A stretch of 64,000 bases of DNA from Alphaproteobacteria bacterium. Its GTDB lineage: Bacteria > Pseudomonadota > Alphaproteobacteria > UBA828. The position numbers and the translations under genes were made by a program. The notes beneath the pieces are model-generated. The model ran no database searches. It was not told the origin of the DNA and saw nothing but the letters and a program-made list of their open reading frames with translations. Within the stretch, counting starts at the first letter, position 1. The number at the start of each line of letters is the position of its first letter. This document shows, piece by piece, positions 46,005-54,758 of the stretch. The stretch is taken from NCBI GenBank assembly GCA_022826665.1, contig JAJDUK010000055.1, positions 1 through 64,000 on the forward strand, in the 5' to 3' direction.

Positions 46005-46010
46005 CCCAAA

Positions 46011-47186
46011 TTAGACGGCGATTTCGTCCACTCTCACCCAGCGCCGCTCGGCGTTCGAGAGGATGCAGGCATCTATTACCCGCTGGACCTCCGCCGCAAA
46101 TCTGAAATCGGGATAGGCCGGCTTGCCGGCGGCAACGGCTTCGATGAGGTCCTGAACCTCCATCACCTTGAAGTCGTTGTAGCCGGCGCCAATGCCCGGA
46201 ACCGGGTAAAACGCCCCGTAGCGCGGGTCGGTCGGCCCCGTCGAGACGTGCTTGAAGCCACTCGTACCCGGATCGCCGTCCTCCTTGTAGACTTGCAGGT
46301 CGTTGATGCGGTCGTAGAAATAGCGGATTGCGCCCTGGGTGCCGGTCAGCTCGTAGCCGATATCCATGCGCTTACCGACCGAGACGCGGCTCATCTCCAT
46401 GTGTCCGTTCAGGCCGCCGGCGGTCTTGAACATTGCGGTCGCGAGGTCGTCCGTGTCGACCTGCATCATCTGGCCGCTGCTACCGCCGGAATCCATGCTG
46501 AAGCCGCCGTGAGCCTCCGGTGCCGGGCGTTCCGGGATGACGATTTCGAGGTTGCACACCACCTCCACGACCGGTTGATCGATGAGGTGCTGCAGATAGG
46601 CGAAGCAATGCGCCCCGATGTCGCCGATCACGCCGGAGCCGGCCTGCGCCTTGTCGTTGCGCCAGGAGAACGGAATCTCCGGCCGGCCGAGGAAGTCGGC
46701 GCTGAACGAGCCGCGGTAGTAGCTCGGCGCGCCGATCTCGCCGTCCGCGACCAGCCACCGGGCGAGGGTCTGGACCGGATTCTTGATGTAGTTGAAGCCG
46801 ACCATGGTAATGACGCCGGCCTTCTCGGCCGCCTCCGCCATCGCGAACGCTTCCTTTGCGTCGTTGGCGAGGGGCTTCTCGCAATAGACATGCTTGCCGG
46901 CGGCGATCGCGGCCATCGCCATCTCGTGATGGAGGTCGTTCGGCGTGTCGATGTCGACGATGTCGATGGTCGGGTCGTCGATAATCTCCCGCCAATCCGC
47001 CGTGTGGCGGCGGAAACCAAGCTCTCGGGCCGCGCGGCTCGCGATCTCCTCGTTCACTTCGGCCACGGCTTCCAGCACGGGAACCGCCGGCTCGCCGCCG
47101 AAGGCGAGCGGCTGGGCGCGATAGCACATGGCGTGGGTCTTGCCCATCCAGCCGGCACCGATGAGGCCGATCTTCAACTCTCTCAT
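46011..47186 (-). CDS. Gfo/Idh/MocA-family oxidoreductase
   Basis: 391 aa. The Rossmann motif KIGLIGAGWMGKTHAM is followed by DIVDIDTPNDLHHEMA and the catalytic EKPLANDAKEAFAMAEAA. The C-terminal domain carries HMEMSRVSVGKR and other substrate-domain strands. Such enzymes oxidise sugars or inositol-like alcohols with NAD(P). It converges on tag with a 6-bp gap and is divergent from the SDR gene. Confidence 0.9.
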   Translation of the reverse strand: MRELKIGLIGAGWMGKTHAMCYRAQPLAFGGEPAVPVLEAVAEVNEEIASRAARELGFRRHTADWREIIDDPTIDIVDIDTPNDLHHEMAMAAIAAGKHVYCEKPLANDAKEAFAMAEAAEKAGVITMVGFNYIKNPVQTLARWLVADGEIGAPSYYRGSFSADFLGRPEIPFSWRNDKAQAGSGVIGDIGAHCFAYLQHLIDQPVVEVVCNLEIVIPERPAPEAHGGFSMDSGGSSGQMMQVDTDDLATAMFKTAGGLNGHMEMSRVSVGKRMDIGYELTGTQGAIRYFYDRINDLQVYKEDGDPGTSGFKHVSTGPTDPRYGAFYPVPGIGAGYNDFKVMEVQDLIEAVAAGKPAYPDFRFAAEVQRVIDACILSNAERRWVRVDEIAV

Positions 47187-47461
47187 AATTCATTCCAATC
47201 TCAGGGTTATTCGTTGGCGGAGAGGCCACGAGGGAAGCAATAGGAGGAGGCCGAAGAGCACAGAACCGCCCGGCGGCGGCATCCTATCAAGGGCCTCGAA
47301 ACCGAGCCAGACTCAGCCGGCGAATGGCGCTGGCCTTGGCACCCGCGATCGGTCACCATGCCGCGCAGCGCAGGCCCCGGTGGCGCACCAAGCAGTCGCG
47401 CGTGCTGAGCAGGGGAAAAGATGCGGCGCCCGGGTGGCGCCAAAGACCAGGGAGATGACAC

Positions 47462-48223
47462 ATGGATCTCGGATTGAAGGGCAGGAAGTCGCTGGTGACG
47501 GGCGGCACCAAAGGTATCGGCCGCGCAATCGCGAACGAGCTGGCGGCAGAGGGCTCCGACGTTGCGATCTGTGCGCGCACCGAAGCCGATGTGGAGGAGG
47601 CGGTCTCCGCGCTCGCCGCGACCGGCGTTCGCGCGTCGGGCCGCGCGCTCGATGTCGGCGACGGGCCGGCGGTACGTCAGTGGGTCGACGACGTGGCCGC
47701 CGAGTTCGGCGGGCTCGACATCGTGGTGCCCAATGTCAGCGCGCTTGCGGCCAGCCCGGACCTCGAGTCCTGGCAGAAGGAATTCAATGTCGACATGATG
47801 CATACCGTGCACGCGGTGGAGGCAGCGCTGCCGCACCTTGAGAAGTCCGATGCGGGCTCCATCGTGGTCATTTCGAGCGTCTCGGGTATCGAGATCGACT
47901 TCGCCGCCGGTCCCTACGGCGTTTTCAAGGCGGCGCTGATCCACTATGCCGCCGGCCTTGCTCGCCAGCTCGCACCCAAGGGCATCCGCGCTAACTCGGT
48001 CTCGCCCGGCAACACCTACTTCGAGGGTGGCTTCTGGCAGGACATCGAGAAAGGCAATCCGGATCTGTTCAATCTGGCCTTGAGCCTCAACAAGACGGGG
48101 CGCATGGCGACCGCCGAAGAGGTGGCCAACGCGACGGTGTTCCTTGCGAGCCCGAGGGCGAGCTTCATCACCGGCACCAATATCAAGGTGGACGGCGCGC
48201 TCACCGACGGCGTGCAGTACTAA
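47462..48223 (+). CDS. Short-chain dehydrogenase/reductase (SDR)
   Basis: 253 aa classical SDR. Cofactor motif SLVTGGTKGIGRAIANELA, NVSAL in place of NNAG, catalytic Ser in VVISSVSGIE and Y-x3-K in GPYGVFKAALIHYAAGLA. The C-terminus ITGTNIKVDGALTDGVQY is typical. Substrate unknown. It begins a plus-strand run with ytoQ, a GDCCVxC protein and a cupin. Confidence 0.92.
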   Translation: MDLGLKGRKSLVTGGTKGIGRAIANELAAEGSDVAICARTEADVEEAVSALAATGVRASGRALDVGDGPAVRQWVDDVAAEFGGLDIVVPNVSALAASPDLESWQKEFNVDMMHTVHAVEAALPHLEKSDAGSIVVISSVSGIEIDFAAGPYGVFKAALIHYAAGLARQLAPKGIRANSVSPGNTYFEGGFWQDIEKGNPDLFNLALSLNKTGRMATAEEVANATVFLASPRASFITGTNIKVDGALTDGVQY

Positions 48224-48254
48224 GCCGATCAGGCGGCGATCGGGGGAGGCGGCG

Positions 48255-48725
48255 ATGGCGGAAACGGAGTGGACGGTCTACCTCTCCGGCGAGATCCATA
48301 CCGACTGGCGCGATCGGGTCCGCGATGGGGCCAAGGCGGAGGACCTCGATATCGCCTTCGTCTCCCCGGTCACCGACCACGCGGCGAGCGACGATTGCGG
48401 GGTCGCCATCCTTGGTGCCGAGGAGAGACCATTCTGGAAGGACCACAAGGGCGCGCGGGTCAACGCGATCCGCAATCGCACGCTGATCCGGCGCGCGGAT
48501 ATCGTGGTGGTGCGCTTCGGCGACAAGTACCGGCAGTGGAACGCGGCCTTCGATGCCGGCTACGCTGCCGCACTCGACAAACCCATCATCACGCTGCACG
48601 AGCCGGCTCTGACCCATGCGCTGAAGGAGGTGGACGGTGCAGCGCTTGCCGTGGCCGAGACGCCCGAGCAAGTGGTCGAGCTGTTGCGCTACGCGATGAC
48701 CGGCACCTTGCCTTCGGCCGCATGA
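48255..48725 (+). CDS. ytoQ: YtoQ-family protein
   Basis: 156 aa. Family features are WTVYLSGEIHTDWRDRV, DIAFVSPVTDH and ADIVVVRFGDKYRQWNAAFD. The fold resembles nucleoside 2-deoxyribosyltransferase-like proteins, but the activity is not established. It starts 32 bp after the SDR gene and overlaps the next gene by 4 bp. Confidence 0.9.
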   Translation: MAETEWTVYLSGEIHTDWRDRVRDGAKAEDLDIAFVSPVTDHAASDDCGVAILGAEERPFWKDHKGARVNAIRNRTLIRRADIVVVRFGDKYRQWNAAFDAGYAAALDKPIITLHEPALTHALKEVDGAALAVAETPEQVVELLRYAMTGTLPSAA

Positions 48726-48970
48726 ATACCCTTGGGATGGCAGCCGAGACATCGCCAGCCGCGCTGCCGATCGAGCGCTATTCGGTTCTCACCTGCCCTG
48801 CCTGCGGGCATCGGGCGCGGGAGGAGATGCCGGGCGACGCGTGCGCCTTCTTTCATGAGTGCGCCGGCTGCGGCGAACGGCTGCGACCTCTGCCGGGCCA
48901 TTGCTGCGTTTTCTGCTCCTACGGCACGGTACCGTGCCTGGCGAAGCAGACCGGGTGCTGTTCCGCCTGA
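48722..48970 (+). CDS. Small Cys-rich GDCCVxC-type protein
   Basis: 82 aa with a zinc-ribbon-like N-terminus LTCPACGHRAREEMP, CAGCGERLRPL and the signature GHCCVFCSYGTVPC (usual form GDCCVxCSYG), ending in a CC pair. It probably binds zinc or another metal; the family role is unknown. Its ATG overlaps the ytoQ stop. Confidence 0.85.
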   Translation: MNTLGMAAETSPAALPIERYSVLTCPACGHRAREEMPGDACAFFHECAGCGERLRPLPGHCCVFCSYGTVPCLAKQTGCCSA

Positions 48971-48984
48971 CAGGAGCCGAGACC

Positions 48985-49446
48985 ATGCCCAAGATCGACA
49001 TCGACAGGGTGCCGGTGAAGACCGGCTCGCTTTATCCGCCGCCCTACAACGTGATGGCGGACGGACGCATCAAGCAGGCGCTGGGCGATGCAGGCGGGTT
49101 GACCCAATTCGGGGTCAACCTGACGCGCCTGCCGCCCGGTGCCGCCAGCGCACAGCGCCATTGGCACGAAGCCGAGGATGAGTTGGTCTTCGTCGTCTCG
49201 GGCGAGCTGGTGCTGATCGAAGAGGGCGGCGAAACCCCGCTCAGGGCAGGGGAGGCGGCGACGTTCAAGGCCGGCCATGCCGACGGCCACTACCTGTTGA
49301 ACCGCTCCATGGAGGATGCCGTGGTGCTGGAGATCGGGACCCGCGCCAGCGAGGAGCGCTGCCAGTATCCGGACATCGATCTCGTCTACGAGAAGCGCGG
49401 CGGCACGGTCCACTTCACCAACAGGGCGGGCGACCCTTACGACTGA
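48985..49446 (+). CDS. Cupin-domain protein
   Basis: 153 aa with a single cupin barrel. Motif 1 HWHEAEDELVFVVSGELVL supplies two His and a Glu; motif 2 lies around AGHADGHYLLN. It likely binds a divalent metal and may be an isomerase-like or sensor protein. It is 14 bp after the GDCCVxC gene and ends convergent with the binding protein/VOC gene. Confidence 0.88.
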   Translation: MPKIDIDRVPVKTGSLYPPPYNVMADGRIKQALGDAGGLTQFGVNLTRLPPGAASAQRHWHEAEDELVFVVSGELVLIEEGGETPLRAGEAATFKAGHADGHYLLNRSMEDAVVLEIGTRASEERCQYPDIDLVYEKRGGTVHFTNRAGDPYD

Positions 49447-49470
49447 TCCGCGCCGGGGAGCAGCCCCGGC

Positions 49471-51360
49471 CTATTCGCCGATGGCCGGTCGGTAGGTCCC
49501 GAAGTTCCAGAGGTGGCCTTCCGGGTCGCGTGCCGAATAGTCGCGGGAGCCGTAGGGCGTGTTCTCCAACTCGCGAACGATCTCGGCTCCGGCCTCGACG
49601 GCGCGCTCGTAGTGGGTGTCCGCATCCTCGACCACGATATAGATCGACTGAGTGACGCCGCCGAGGTCGCAGGGCGTCCGCATCTGGAGCTCGTCGTCTC
49701 GTATCGAGCCCACCATGACCACGCCGCCATCGAACGCGAGCTGGGCATGGGCAATCGTGTCGTCGGGACCCGGAACAACGAAGTTCTCGCTGAAGCCGAA
49801 GGCCTTCTTGAGCCATTCAATCGCCGCGGGCGCGTCTCGGTAGCTAAGGCATGGAATGATGGAGGGACCTGTCTCGGTCATGGCGGCATCCTTCATGCTC
49901 TGTAGTAAGGGGTGCTCGGCGGGGCGTTCGGCCTCGACCTGCGCTTCTGGGGCTGGCGGCGGAGGCTGCTCCTCCGCCTCCGGCTGTATGGGCTCCGCCA
50001 CCGTCTCCGGCCGCTCGGGCTGGACTTCGGCTTCGAGCAGGGCGTGTTCGAAGCAGCGCGCAGTGTTGCGGCCCGGTGGGCCGAGGGCGAGGAACGCATC
50101 GTACGGCAGGCCGAGGGTCTGGCCGACCTCCTCCACCTCTTCAACCGTCCGCAGTTCAAGGAAGCCCTCGTCCGCCTCTGCGACTTCGACGATGAAGGTG
50201 GTGGTCACGGCCTGCCGGTTTTCGTCCAGCACCACCGGCCCACCGAACGGCGTGTCGAATTCCAGCTCGGAGAGGGCTTCGCGCAGGCTTTCGTGACCCT
50301 CCCCGAGCTCACCGTCAGTCTCTTCCAGGGCGAGAAACAGCGCCTTGGCATTGACGTAATAGGAGAGCGCGAAAAGGCTCGGCGCCGGGTCTGCGTCCGG
50401 GGAGCCCTCCCGGTAGCGCTCTGTGAACGCCTCCCAGTCGTCGTTGTCGTCGCTCTCCGATACCGGCAGCGCCGAAATCGCACCCTCCAGCAAGGGGCGG
50501 ATGGCGTCGCCCGCGCGCAAGAGGCTGCCGCTGAGCGTCGTCGAGCTCGCCACGATGGCGGCCTGACCACCGGCCTTGCCATAGGCTTCGAGGAAGCTCT
50601 TCGCCGTGCGGGGGTCCAGCGCCAGGAGCAGCGCGTCCGTCTCGGCACGGGCGACCCTCTCTGCGAGACGCGTGGTATCGCTCGCGCCGGGGGAGACCCA
50701 GTGGTTCCCCAGCACGTGGCCGCCTGCGGCGCAATAATCCAGCATGAAGCCCATGAGCTGGGTGTAGGGCAGGGAATAGTCCTCTCCCACCGTCACGATC
50801 GTGCGGATGTCCTTCTCGTCGTAAGCGTAGCGACCGAGTCCCCCGATCCACTGCATGCTGTCGGGGTTGAAGCGGAAGAAGTTTTCGGCCGGCGCGCGCA
50901 AGGTGGCATCCTGCGCGGCCGACGCCCCGTTGATGAAAGTCACGTCCGGCACGCTCTTGGCGAATTCGCGGATCGCGATTCCTTCGATGCCGGCGAGGGG
51001 GCCGATGACGATGCTGGCGCCGCCATCGATCAGCAGGCGCGCTTTCGCGACCACCGAGTCCGGCGTCCCGTCCGTGGACTCGATGAGGGTCTCGATGGGC
51101 CGCTCGCCGTCGCCCTCCTCGTGCTCCTGCACGGCAATTTCGTAGCCGCGCAGGGCATCCCGGCCGAGCGGCTCGAACGCCCCTTCAAGGGTCGCGAGCA
51201 CGCCGATCTTTAGGGTGTCCGTTTCGGCGTTCGCCTGAGCGCCGATCAGGAAAGGTGTGGCGAGCAGGACGGCCCACGCCATGCGGCGAAGAGCGCATGG
51301 CGTGGGACCGCGGACTCGCCCAGGTCGTCCGCTTGCTGAGCGTGGCGGTGCCTTCGTCAC
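49471..51360 (-). CDS. Exported leucine/amide-binding-type periplasmic protein fused to a VOC (glyoxalase-like) domain
   Basis: 629 aa in one uninterrupted frame. Residues about 27-45 form a signal peptide (WAVLLATPFLIGAQANA). Residues about 50-420 are a type-1 periplasmic binding domain (LKIGVLATLEGAFEPLGRDA, then LLIDGGASIVIGPLAGIEG). A Pro/Glu-rich linker leads to a VOC domain (about 494-629: IIPCLSYRDAPAAIEWLKKA through DPEGHLWNFGTYRP). The VOC part has its own ATG at 49881 with AAGGA 9 nt upstream, so separate translation is possible. The GTG start at 51360 lacks a ribosome site; ATG 51282 gives a compact signal peptide. Function of the fusion is unknown. Confidence 0.8.
   Translation of the reverse strand: MTKAPPRSASGRPGRVRGPTPCALRRMAWAVLLATPFLIGAQANAETDTLKIGVLATLEGAFEPLGRDALRGYEIAVQEHEEGDGERPIETLIESTDGTPDSVVAKARLLIDGGASIVIGPLAGIEGIAIREFAKSVPDVTFINGASAAQDATLRAPAENFFRFNPDSMQWIGGLGRYAYDEKDIRTIVTVGEDYSLPYTQLMGFMLDYCAAGGHVLGNHWVSPGASDTTRLAERVARAETDALLLALDPRTAKSFLEAYGKAGGQAAIVASSTTLSGSLLRAGDAIRPLLEGAISALPVSESDDNDDWEAFTERYREGSPDADPAPSLFALSYYVNAKALFLALEETDGELGEGHESLREALSELEFDTPFGGPVVLDENRQAVTTTFIVEVAEADEGFLELRTVEEVEEVGQTLGLPYDAFLALGPPGRNTARCFEHALLEAEVQPERPETVAEPIQPEAEEQPPPPAPEAQVEAERPAEHPLLQSMKDAAMTETGPSIIPCLSYRDAPAAIEWLKKAFGFSENFVVPGPDDTIAHAQLAFDGGVVMVGSIRDDELQMRTPCDLGGVTQSIYIVVEDADTHYERAVEAGAEIVRELENTPYGSRDYSARDPEGHLWNFGTYRPAIGE
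51273..51306. promoter_or_regulatory. Perfect 13-bp stem-loop at the 5' end of the binding protein/VOC gene
   Basis: CCCACGCCATGCG (51273-51285) is perfectly complementary to CGCATGGCGTGGG (51294-51306), with an 8-nt loop. It covers the internal ATG at 51282. In RNA it could hide that start; in DNA it could be an operator in the divergent region with the gene at 51624. Confidence 0.55.
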
Positions 51361-51623
51361 GCTATGCCGATCATGTCAAATGTATGCCACTCAAAACATT
51401 GGAAGTTTGGCGGAGCGTCCCAGCGCTCGCGCGACACCGGAGCAAGCCCTTATAGCCGCCTGCACCGGCCAACGCCATGCGCGCGTCGCAAGGCACGGCA
51501 GGAGCGTCCGCTCGATTCCGGTCGTGACCGCTCTGGCCTCAGAGGCTAGGCTATCAGCCAGCGGGTAGCCGGCGCTTGGCTTCGTGAGTCCGGCCCGGCG
51601 CCCTGAAAAGGGAGGAAGCAAAC

Positions 51624-52922
51624 ATGGCTAAGACTAAGGAGCATCGGAGTCTGGGACCGAGCCGGCGCTCGGTCCTCAAGGGCGCTGCCGCAGTGGCCGG
51701 CGTCGCGGCCGGCACCAAGGCGCTCGGCGGATTTCCGACAATCTGGGCGCAGGACACGAAAGACATCGTGATCAACCATTCCGGCATGTCGTATTCGACG
51801 ATCATTCAGATCGCCGAGCAGGCGACTGTGGATCTGCCGTTTACGGTGGAGATGTCCGTTACCGATCACGCCGGCATGCTCAACCGGCTGACCACGCAGT
51901 CCGATTCCATCGATGTCGCCGACATCGAGCTCTGGATGCGGGTCATCACCGTGCCGCGCGGCATCTACCAGGCGGTCGAGCCAGCCAAGATCACGCATTG
52001 GGACAAGGCAACCACGATCTATCGGGACGGCCAGCTAGAGGGCAAGCAGATCTCGCGTCAGGGGGTCTCGCCCCATGAGGTGATGTATTTCACCGATGCT
52101 GACGCGAATGCGCTCGCCGACGGCAACACCGACTATGCGACCATGATTCCGGGCGTGTTCAACGCCGATACGCTCGGCATCCAGCCGGTCGAGATCGGCC
52201 GCCCCATCAACAATTGGCATGAGCTCTTCAACGACGAGTTCAACGGCCGCGCGGCGGGCATGGACATCCCGCCGATCATGATCATGGATGCGGCGCTCGC
52301 CATCGAATCCACCGGCGAATACACCTATGCCGACAAGGGCAACATGACCAAGGAAGAGATCACGATGACCGTGGACCGGCTCATCGATCTCAAGAAGAAG
52401 GGTCATTGGCGGGCGCTTTGGGGCACCTTCGACCAGTCGGTGCAGCTGATGACCTCAGGCGAGGTGGTGATCCAGTCCATGTGGTCGCCGGCGGTGACCG
52501 CCGTGCGCGCCCAGGGCGTGCCCTGCGTCTATCAGCCGCTCGCCGAGGGCTACCGGGGCTGGGGCAACGGGCTCAGCCTGATGAGCCACCTCGAAGGCAA
52601 GAGGCTCGGCGCGGCCTACGACTACCTCAACTGGTACTACAGCGGCTGGATGGGCGCCTTCATCGCGAAGCAGGGCTACTATCTCGGCGTCTCAGAGACC
52701 GCGAAGGCCTTCATGGAGCCCTTCGAGTGGGATTACTGGTATGAGGGCAAGCCGGCTGAGGATACGATCCACGATCCCTACGGCACCCCGATGGAGAAAG
52801 CGGGGCACGTGCGCGACGGCGGCTCGTTCTCGCAGCGGTTCGGCAACATGGCGTGTTGGAACACGCTGATGGACAACCACCAGTTCCTGCTCAAGAAGTG
52901 GACCGAGCTGCAGACGGCCTAA
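51624..52922 (+). CDS. Tat-exported ABC substrate-binding protein, spermidine/putrescine type
   Basis: 432 aa. A twin-arginine signal (SRRSVLKGAAAVAGVAAG) ends near TIWAQD. The mature region has the family-1 solute-binding pattern: DVADIELWMRVITVPRGIYQ, GEVVIQSMWSPAVTAVRAQG and YDYLNWYYSGWMGAFIAKQG. It would deliver a polyamine-like or other small solute to the next two permeases. A ribosome site (GGGAGGA) lies upstream of the ATG. No ATPase gene is adjacent. Confidence 0.9.
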   Translation: MAKTKEHRSLGPSRRSVLKGAAAVAGVAAGTKALGGFPTIWAQDTKDIVINHSGMSYSTIIQIAEQATVDLPFTVEMSVTDHAGMLNRLTTQSDSIDVADIELWMRVITVPRGIYQAVEPAKITHWDKATTIYRDGQLEGKQISRQGVSPHEVMYFTDADANALADGNTDYATMIPGVFNADTLGIQPVEIGRPINNWHELFNDEFNGRAAGMDIPPIMIMDAALAIESTGEYTYADKGNMTKEEITMTVDRLIDLKKKGHWRALWGTFDQSVQLMTSGEVVIQSMWSPAVTAVRAQGVPCVYQPLAEGYRGWGNGLSLMSHLEGKRLGAAYDYLNWYYSGWMGAFIAKQGYYLGVSETAKAFMEPFEWDYWYEGKPAEDTIHDPYGTPMEKAGHVRDGGSFSQRFGNMACWNTLMDNHQFLLKKWTELQTA

Positions 52923-52938
52923 GTATCGTTATCCGCGC

Positions 52939-52974
52939 GGGCGGGGCTGGTGAACTAGCCCCGCCCCGATCTTT
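52939..52974 (+). terminator. Stem-loop between binding-protein and permease genes
   Basis: GGGCGGGGCT (52939-52948) pairs perfectly with AGCCCCGCCC (52957-52966), 8-nt loop, followed by CGATCTTTCG. The stem ends 14 nt before the permease ATG at 52981. It is likely a partial terminator or mRNA-stabilising element, as in the other cassette. Confidence 0.75.
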
Positions 52975-52980
52975 CGCTCG

Positions 52981-53874
52981 ATGCGACTCAGACTTTCATT
53001 GAGCAACGGCACCGGCGCCACGCGGAGGCCGGGGGTGAAGGCGGTGCCGCTCGGCTTCGCTCTGGGGGTCTTCTTCATCCTGCCGCTGGGTGTGCTGCTG
53101 GCGGTCAGCTTCTTCGAGAACGACATGATCTTCGGCATGCGGCCCGCGCTTACGCCGGAGAGTTATGTCGAGCTGTTCACCACCATGAACACGCTCTGGC
53201 TCTATCTGAGCACGTTGAAATTCGCGGCGATCGTCTGGGCCGTTACGCTGCTGATCGGTTTCACCATTGCCTATTTTCTGGTGTTCCACGTCCGCTCGCT
53301 CTTGATCGCGATCGGTCTCTTTCTGCTTTGTACCGTTCCGTTCTGGACCTCCAACATCATCCGGATGATTTCGTGGATACCGCTGCTGGGTAAGCAGGGG
53401 CTGGTCAACCAGGCGCTGATGGGTCTTGGTATCGTCGACGATCCGGTGGAGTGGCTGCTCTTCTCGGACTTCTCGGTGGTGGTGAGCTACGTCCACCTGT
53501 TCACGCTGTTCATGATCGTGCCGATCTTCAACTCGATGGCGCGCATCGACAAAGCGCTGATCGAGGCGGCGCGGGACGCGGGTGCGAGCTCTCTTCGCAT
53601 CATGTGGGAGGTCATCGTTCCGCTCTCCCGCAGCGGCATCGCCTTGGGCTCGATCTTCGTCATCGTGCTCGTGATGGGCGACTTCTTCGTCATCAAGGTG
53701 ATGAGCGGCGGGCGCAGCGCCTCCGTCGTCTCCTCCATTTTCGAGGACATCAACGTGCTGCTGTACCCGTCCGGGGCGGCGAGTGCCGTGGTGCTGCTGA
53801 TCGTCGTGGTGATGATGGTGATGGGTGTGCTGCGGGTGGTCAACATCCGCAGGGAACTCGCGGGCAGTTCGTAG
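52981..53874 (+). CDS. ABC permease, PotB/spermidine-putrescine family
   Basis: 297 aa with six transmembrane segments. The EAA loop is ALIEAARDAGASSLRIMWEV followed by IVPLSRSGIALG. It lacks a visible ribosome site since the stem-loop lies just upstream. A 10-bp gap precedes the partner permease. Confidence 0.9.
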   Translation: MRLRLSLSNGTGATRRPGVKAVPLGFALGVFFILPLGVLLAVSFFENDMIFGMRPALTPESYVELFTTMNTLWLYLSTLKFAAIVWAVTLLIGFTIAYFLVFHVRSLLIAIGLFLLCTVPFWTSNIIRMISWIPLLGKQGLVNQALMGLGIVDDPVEWLLFSDFSVVVSYVHLFTLFMIVPIFNSMARIDKALIEAARDAGASSLRIMWEVIVPLSRSGIALGSIFVIVLVMGDFFVIKVMSGGRSASVVSSIFEDINVLLYPSGAASAVVLLIVVVMMVMGVLRVVNIRRELAGSS

Positions 53875-53884
53875 GAGCGGAGGC

Positions 53885-54739
53885 ATGGCGCGATCGGCGA
53901 AGACCCATAAGCCTCGGCCCTGGACCTTCTATCCGCTGGCGGTGTTCTTTGGGTTGTTCGTGCTGTTCCTCTACGGCCCGATGTTCTGCATCTACATCCT
54001 TTCGTTCCAGGGGCCGAACGCCTCGCTGGTGTTCCCCATGCAGGGCCTCTCGCTGCACTGGTTCGAGGCTCTGTTCGGCCAGGCGCGGACCGGCGACGTG
54101 GGCGGCGCGTTCGCGCGCTCGTTGCCGCTCTCGCTCATCATCCTGGGTATCACCGTGCTCTTCTCGGTAGCGGCGGGGCTCGCGTTCCGCAGCCGGTTCT
54201 TCGGCAACTCGGTGATCTTCTACACGGCGATCGGGAGCCTCGTGGTGCCGGGCCTCGTGCTCGGCGTCGGCATCACGCTGCTGCTCCAGCTAATGGGCTG
54301 GAACGCACATTGGTACTCCTCCGCGCTCGGCGCGCACCTCACCTGGACGCTGCCCTTCGGGCTGCTGATCATGTTCGCCGTGTTGAGCCGCTTCGATCCG
54401 CGCGTGGAGGAGGCGGCGCGCGATCTCGGCGCGAGCAACCTGCAGTCCCTGCGCTACGTGATGATCCCGATCCTGCTGCCGGGCATCATCGCGGTGGCGC
54501 TCTTCGGCTTCACGCTCTCCTACGACGAGTTCCCGCGCAGCACGTTTACCGTCGGCGCCCGCAACACGCTGCCGCTGGAAATCTGGAGCATGACCACCAA
54601 CATCACCTCGCCGGCGCTCTATGCTCTCGGCACCGTGACGACGGCGATCTCCTTCTTCATCATCCTCATCTCGCTGACCGCCATCGGCTTGATCCAGGCG
54701 CGGCGCCAGCGCTCCCAGCGGCAGGGGCCGGGAGGGTAG
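53885..54739 (+). CDS. ABC permease, PotC/spermidine-putrescine family
   Basis: 284 aa with six transmembrane segments and the EAA loop VEEAARDLGASNLQSLRYV then MIPILLPGIIAVALFGF. It starts at 53885, 10 bp after its partner; the open frame upstream overlaps that gene. The cassette ends here without an ATPase gene, convergent with a DUF3830 gene. Confidence 0.9.
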   Translation: MARSAKTHKPRPWTFYPLAVFFGLFVLFLYGPMFCIYILSFQGPNASLVFPMQGLSLHWFEALFGQARTGDVGGAFARSLPLSLIILGITVLFSVAAGLAFRSRFFGNSVIFYTAIGSLVVPGLVLGVGITLLLQLMGWNAHWYSSALGAHLTWTLPFGLLIMFAVLSRFDPRVEEAARDLGASNLQSLRYVMIPILLPGIIAVALFGFTLSYDEFPRSTFTVGARNTLPLEIWSMTTNITSPALYALGTVTTAISFFIILISLTAIGLIQARRQRSQRQGPGG

Positions 54740-54758
54740 GCGTGCGTCGCGGGGCCGA

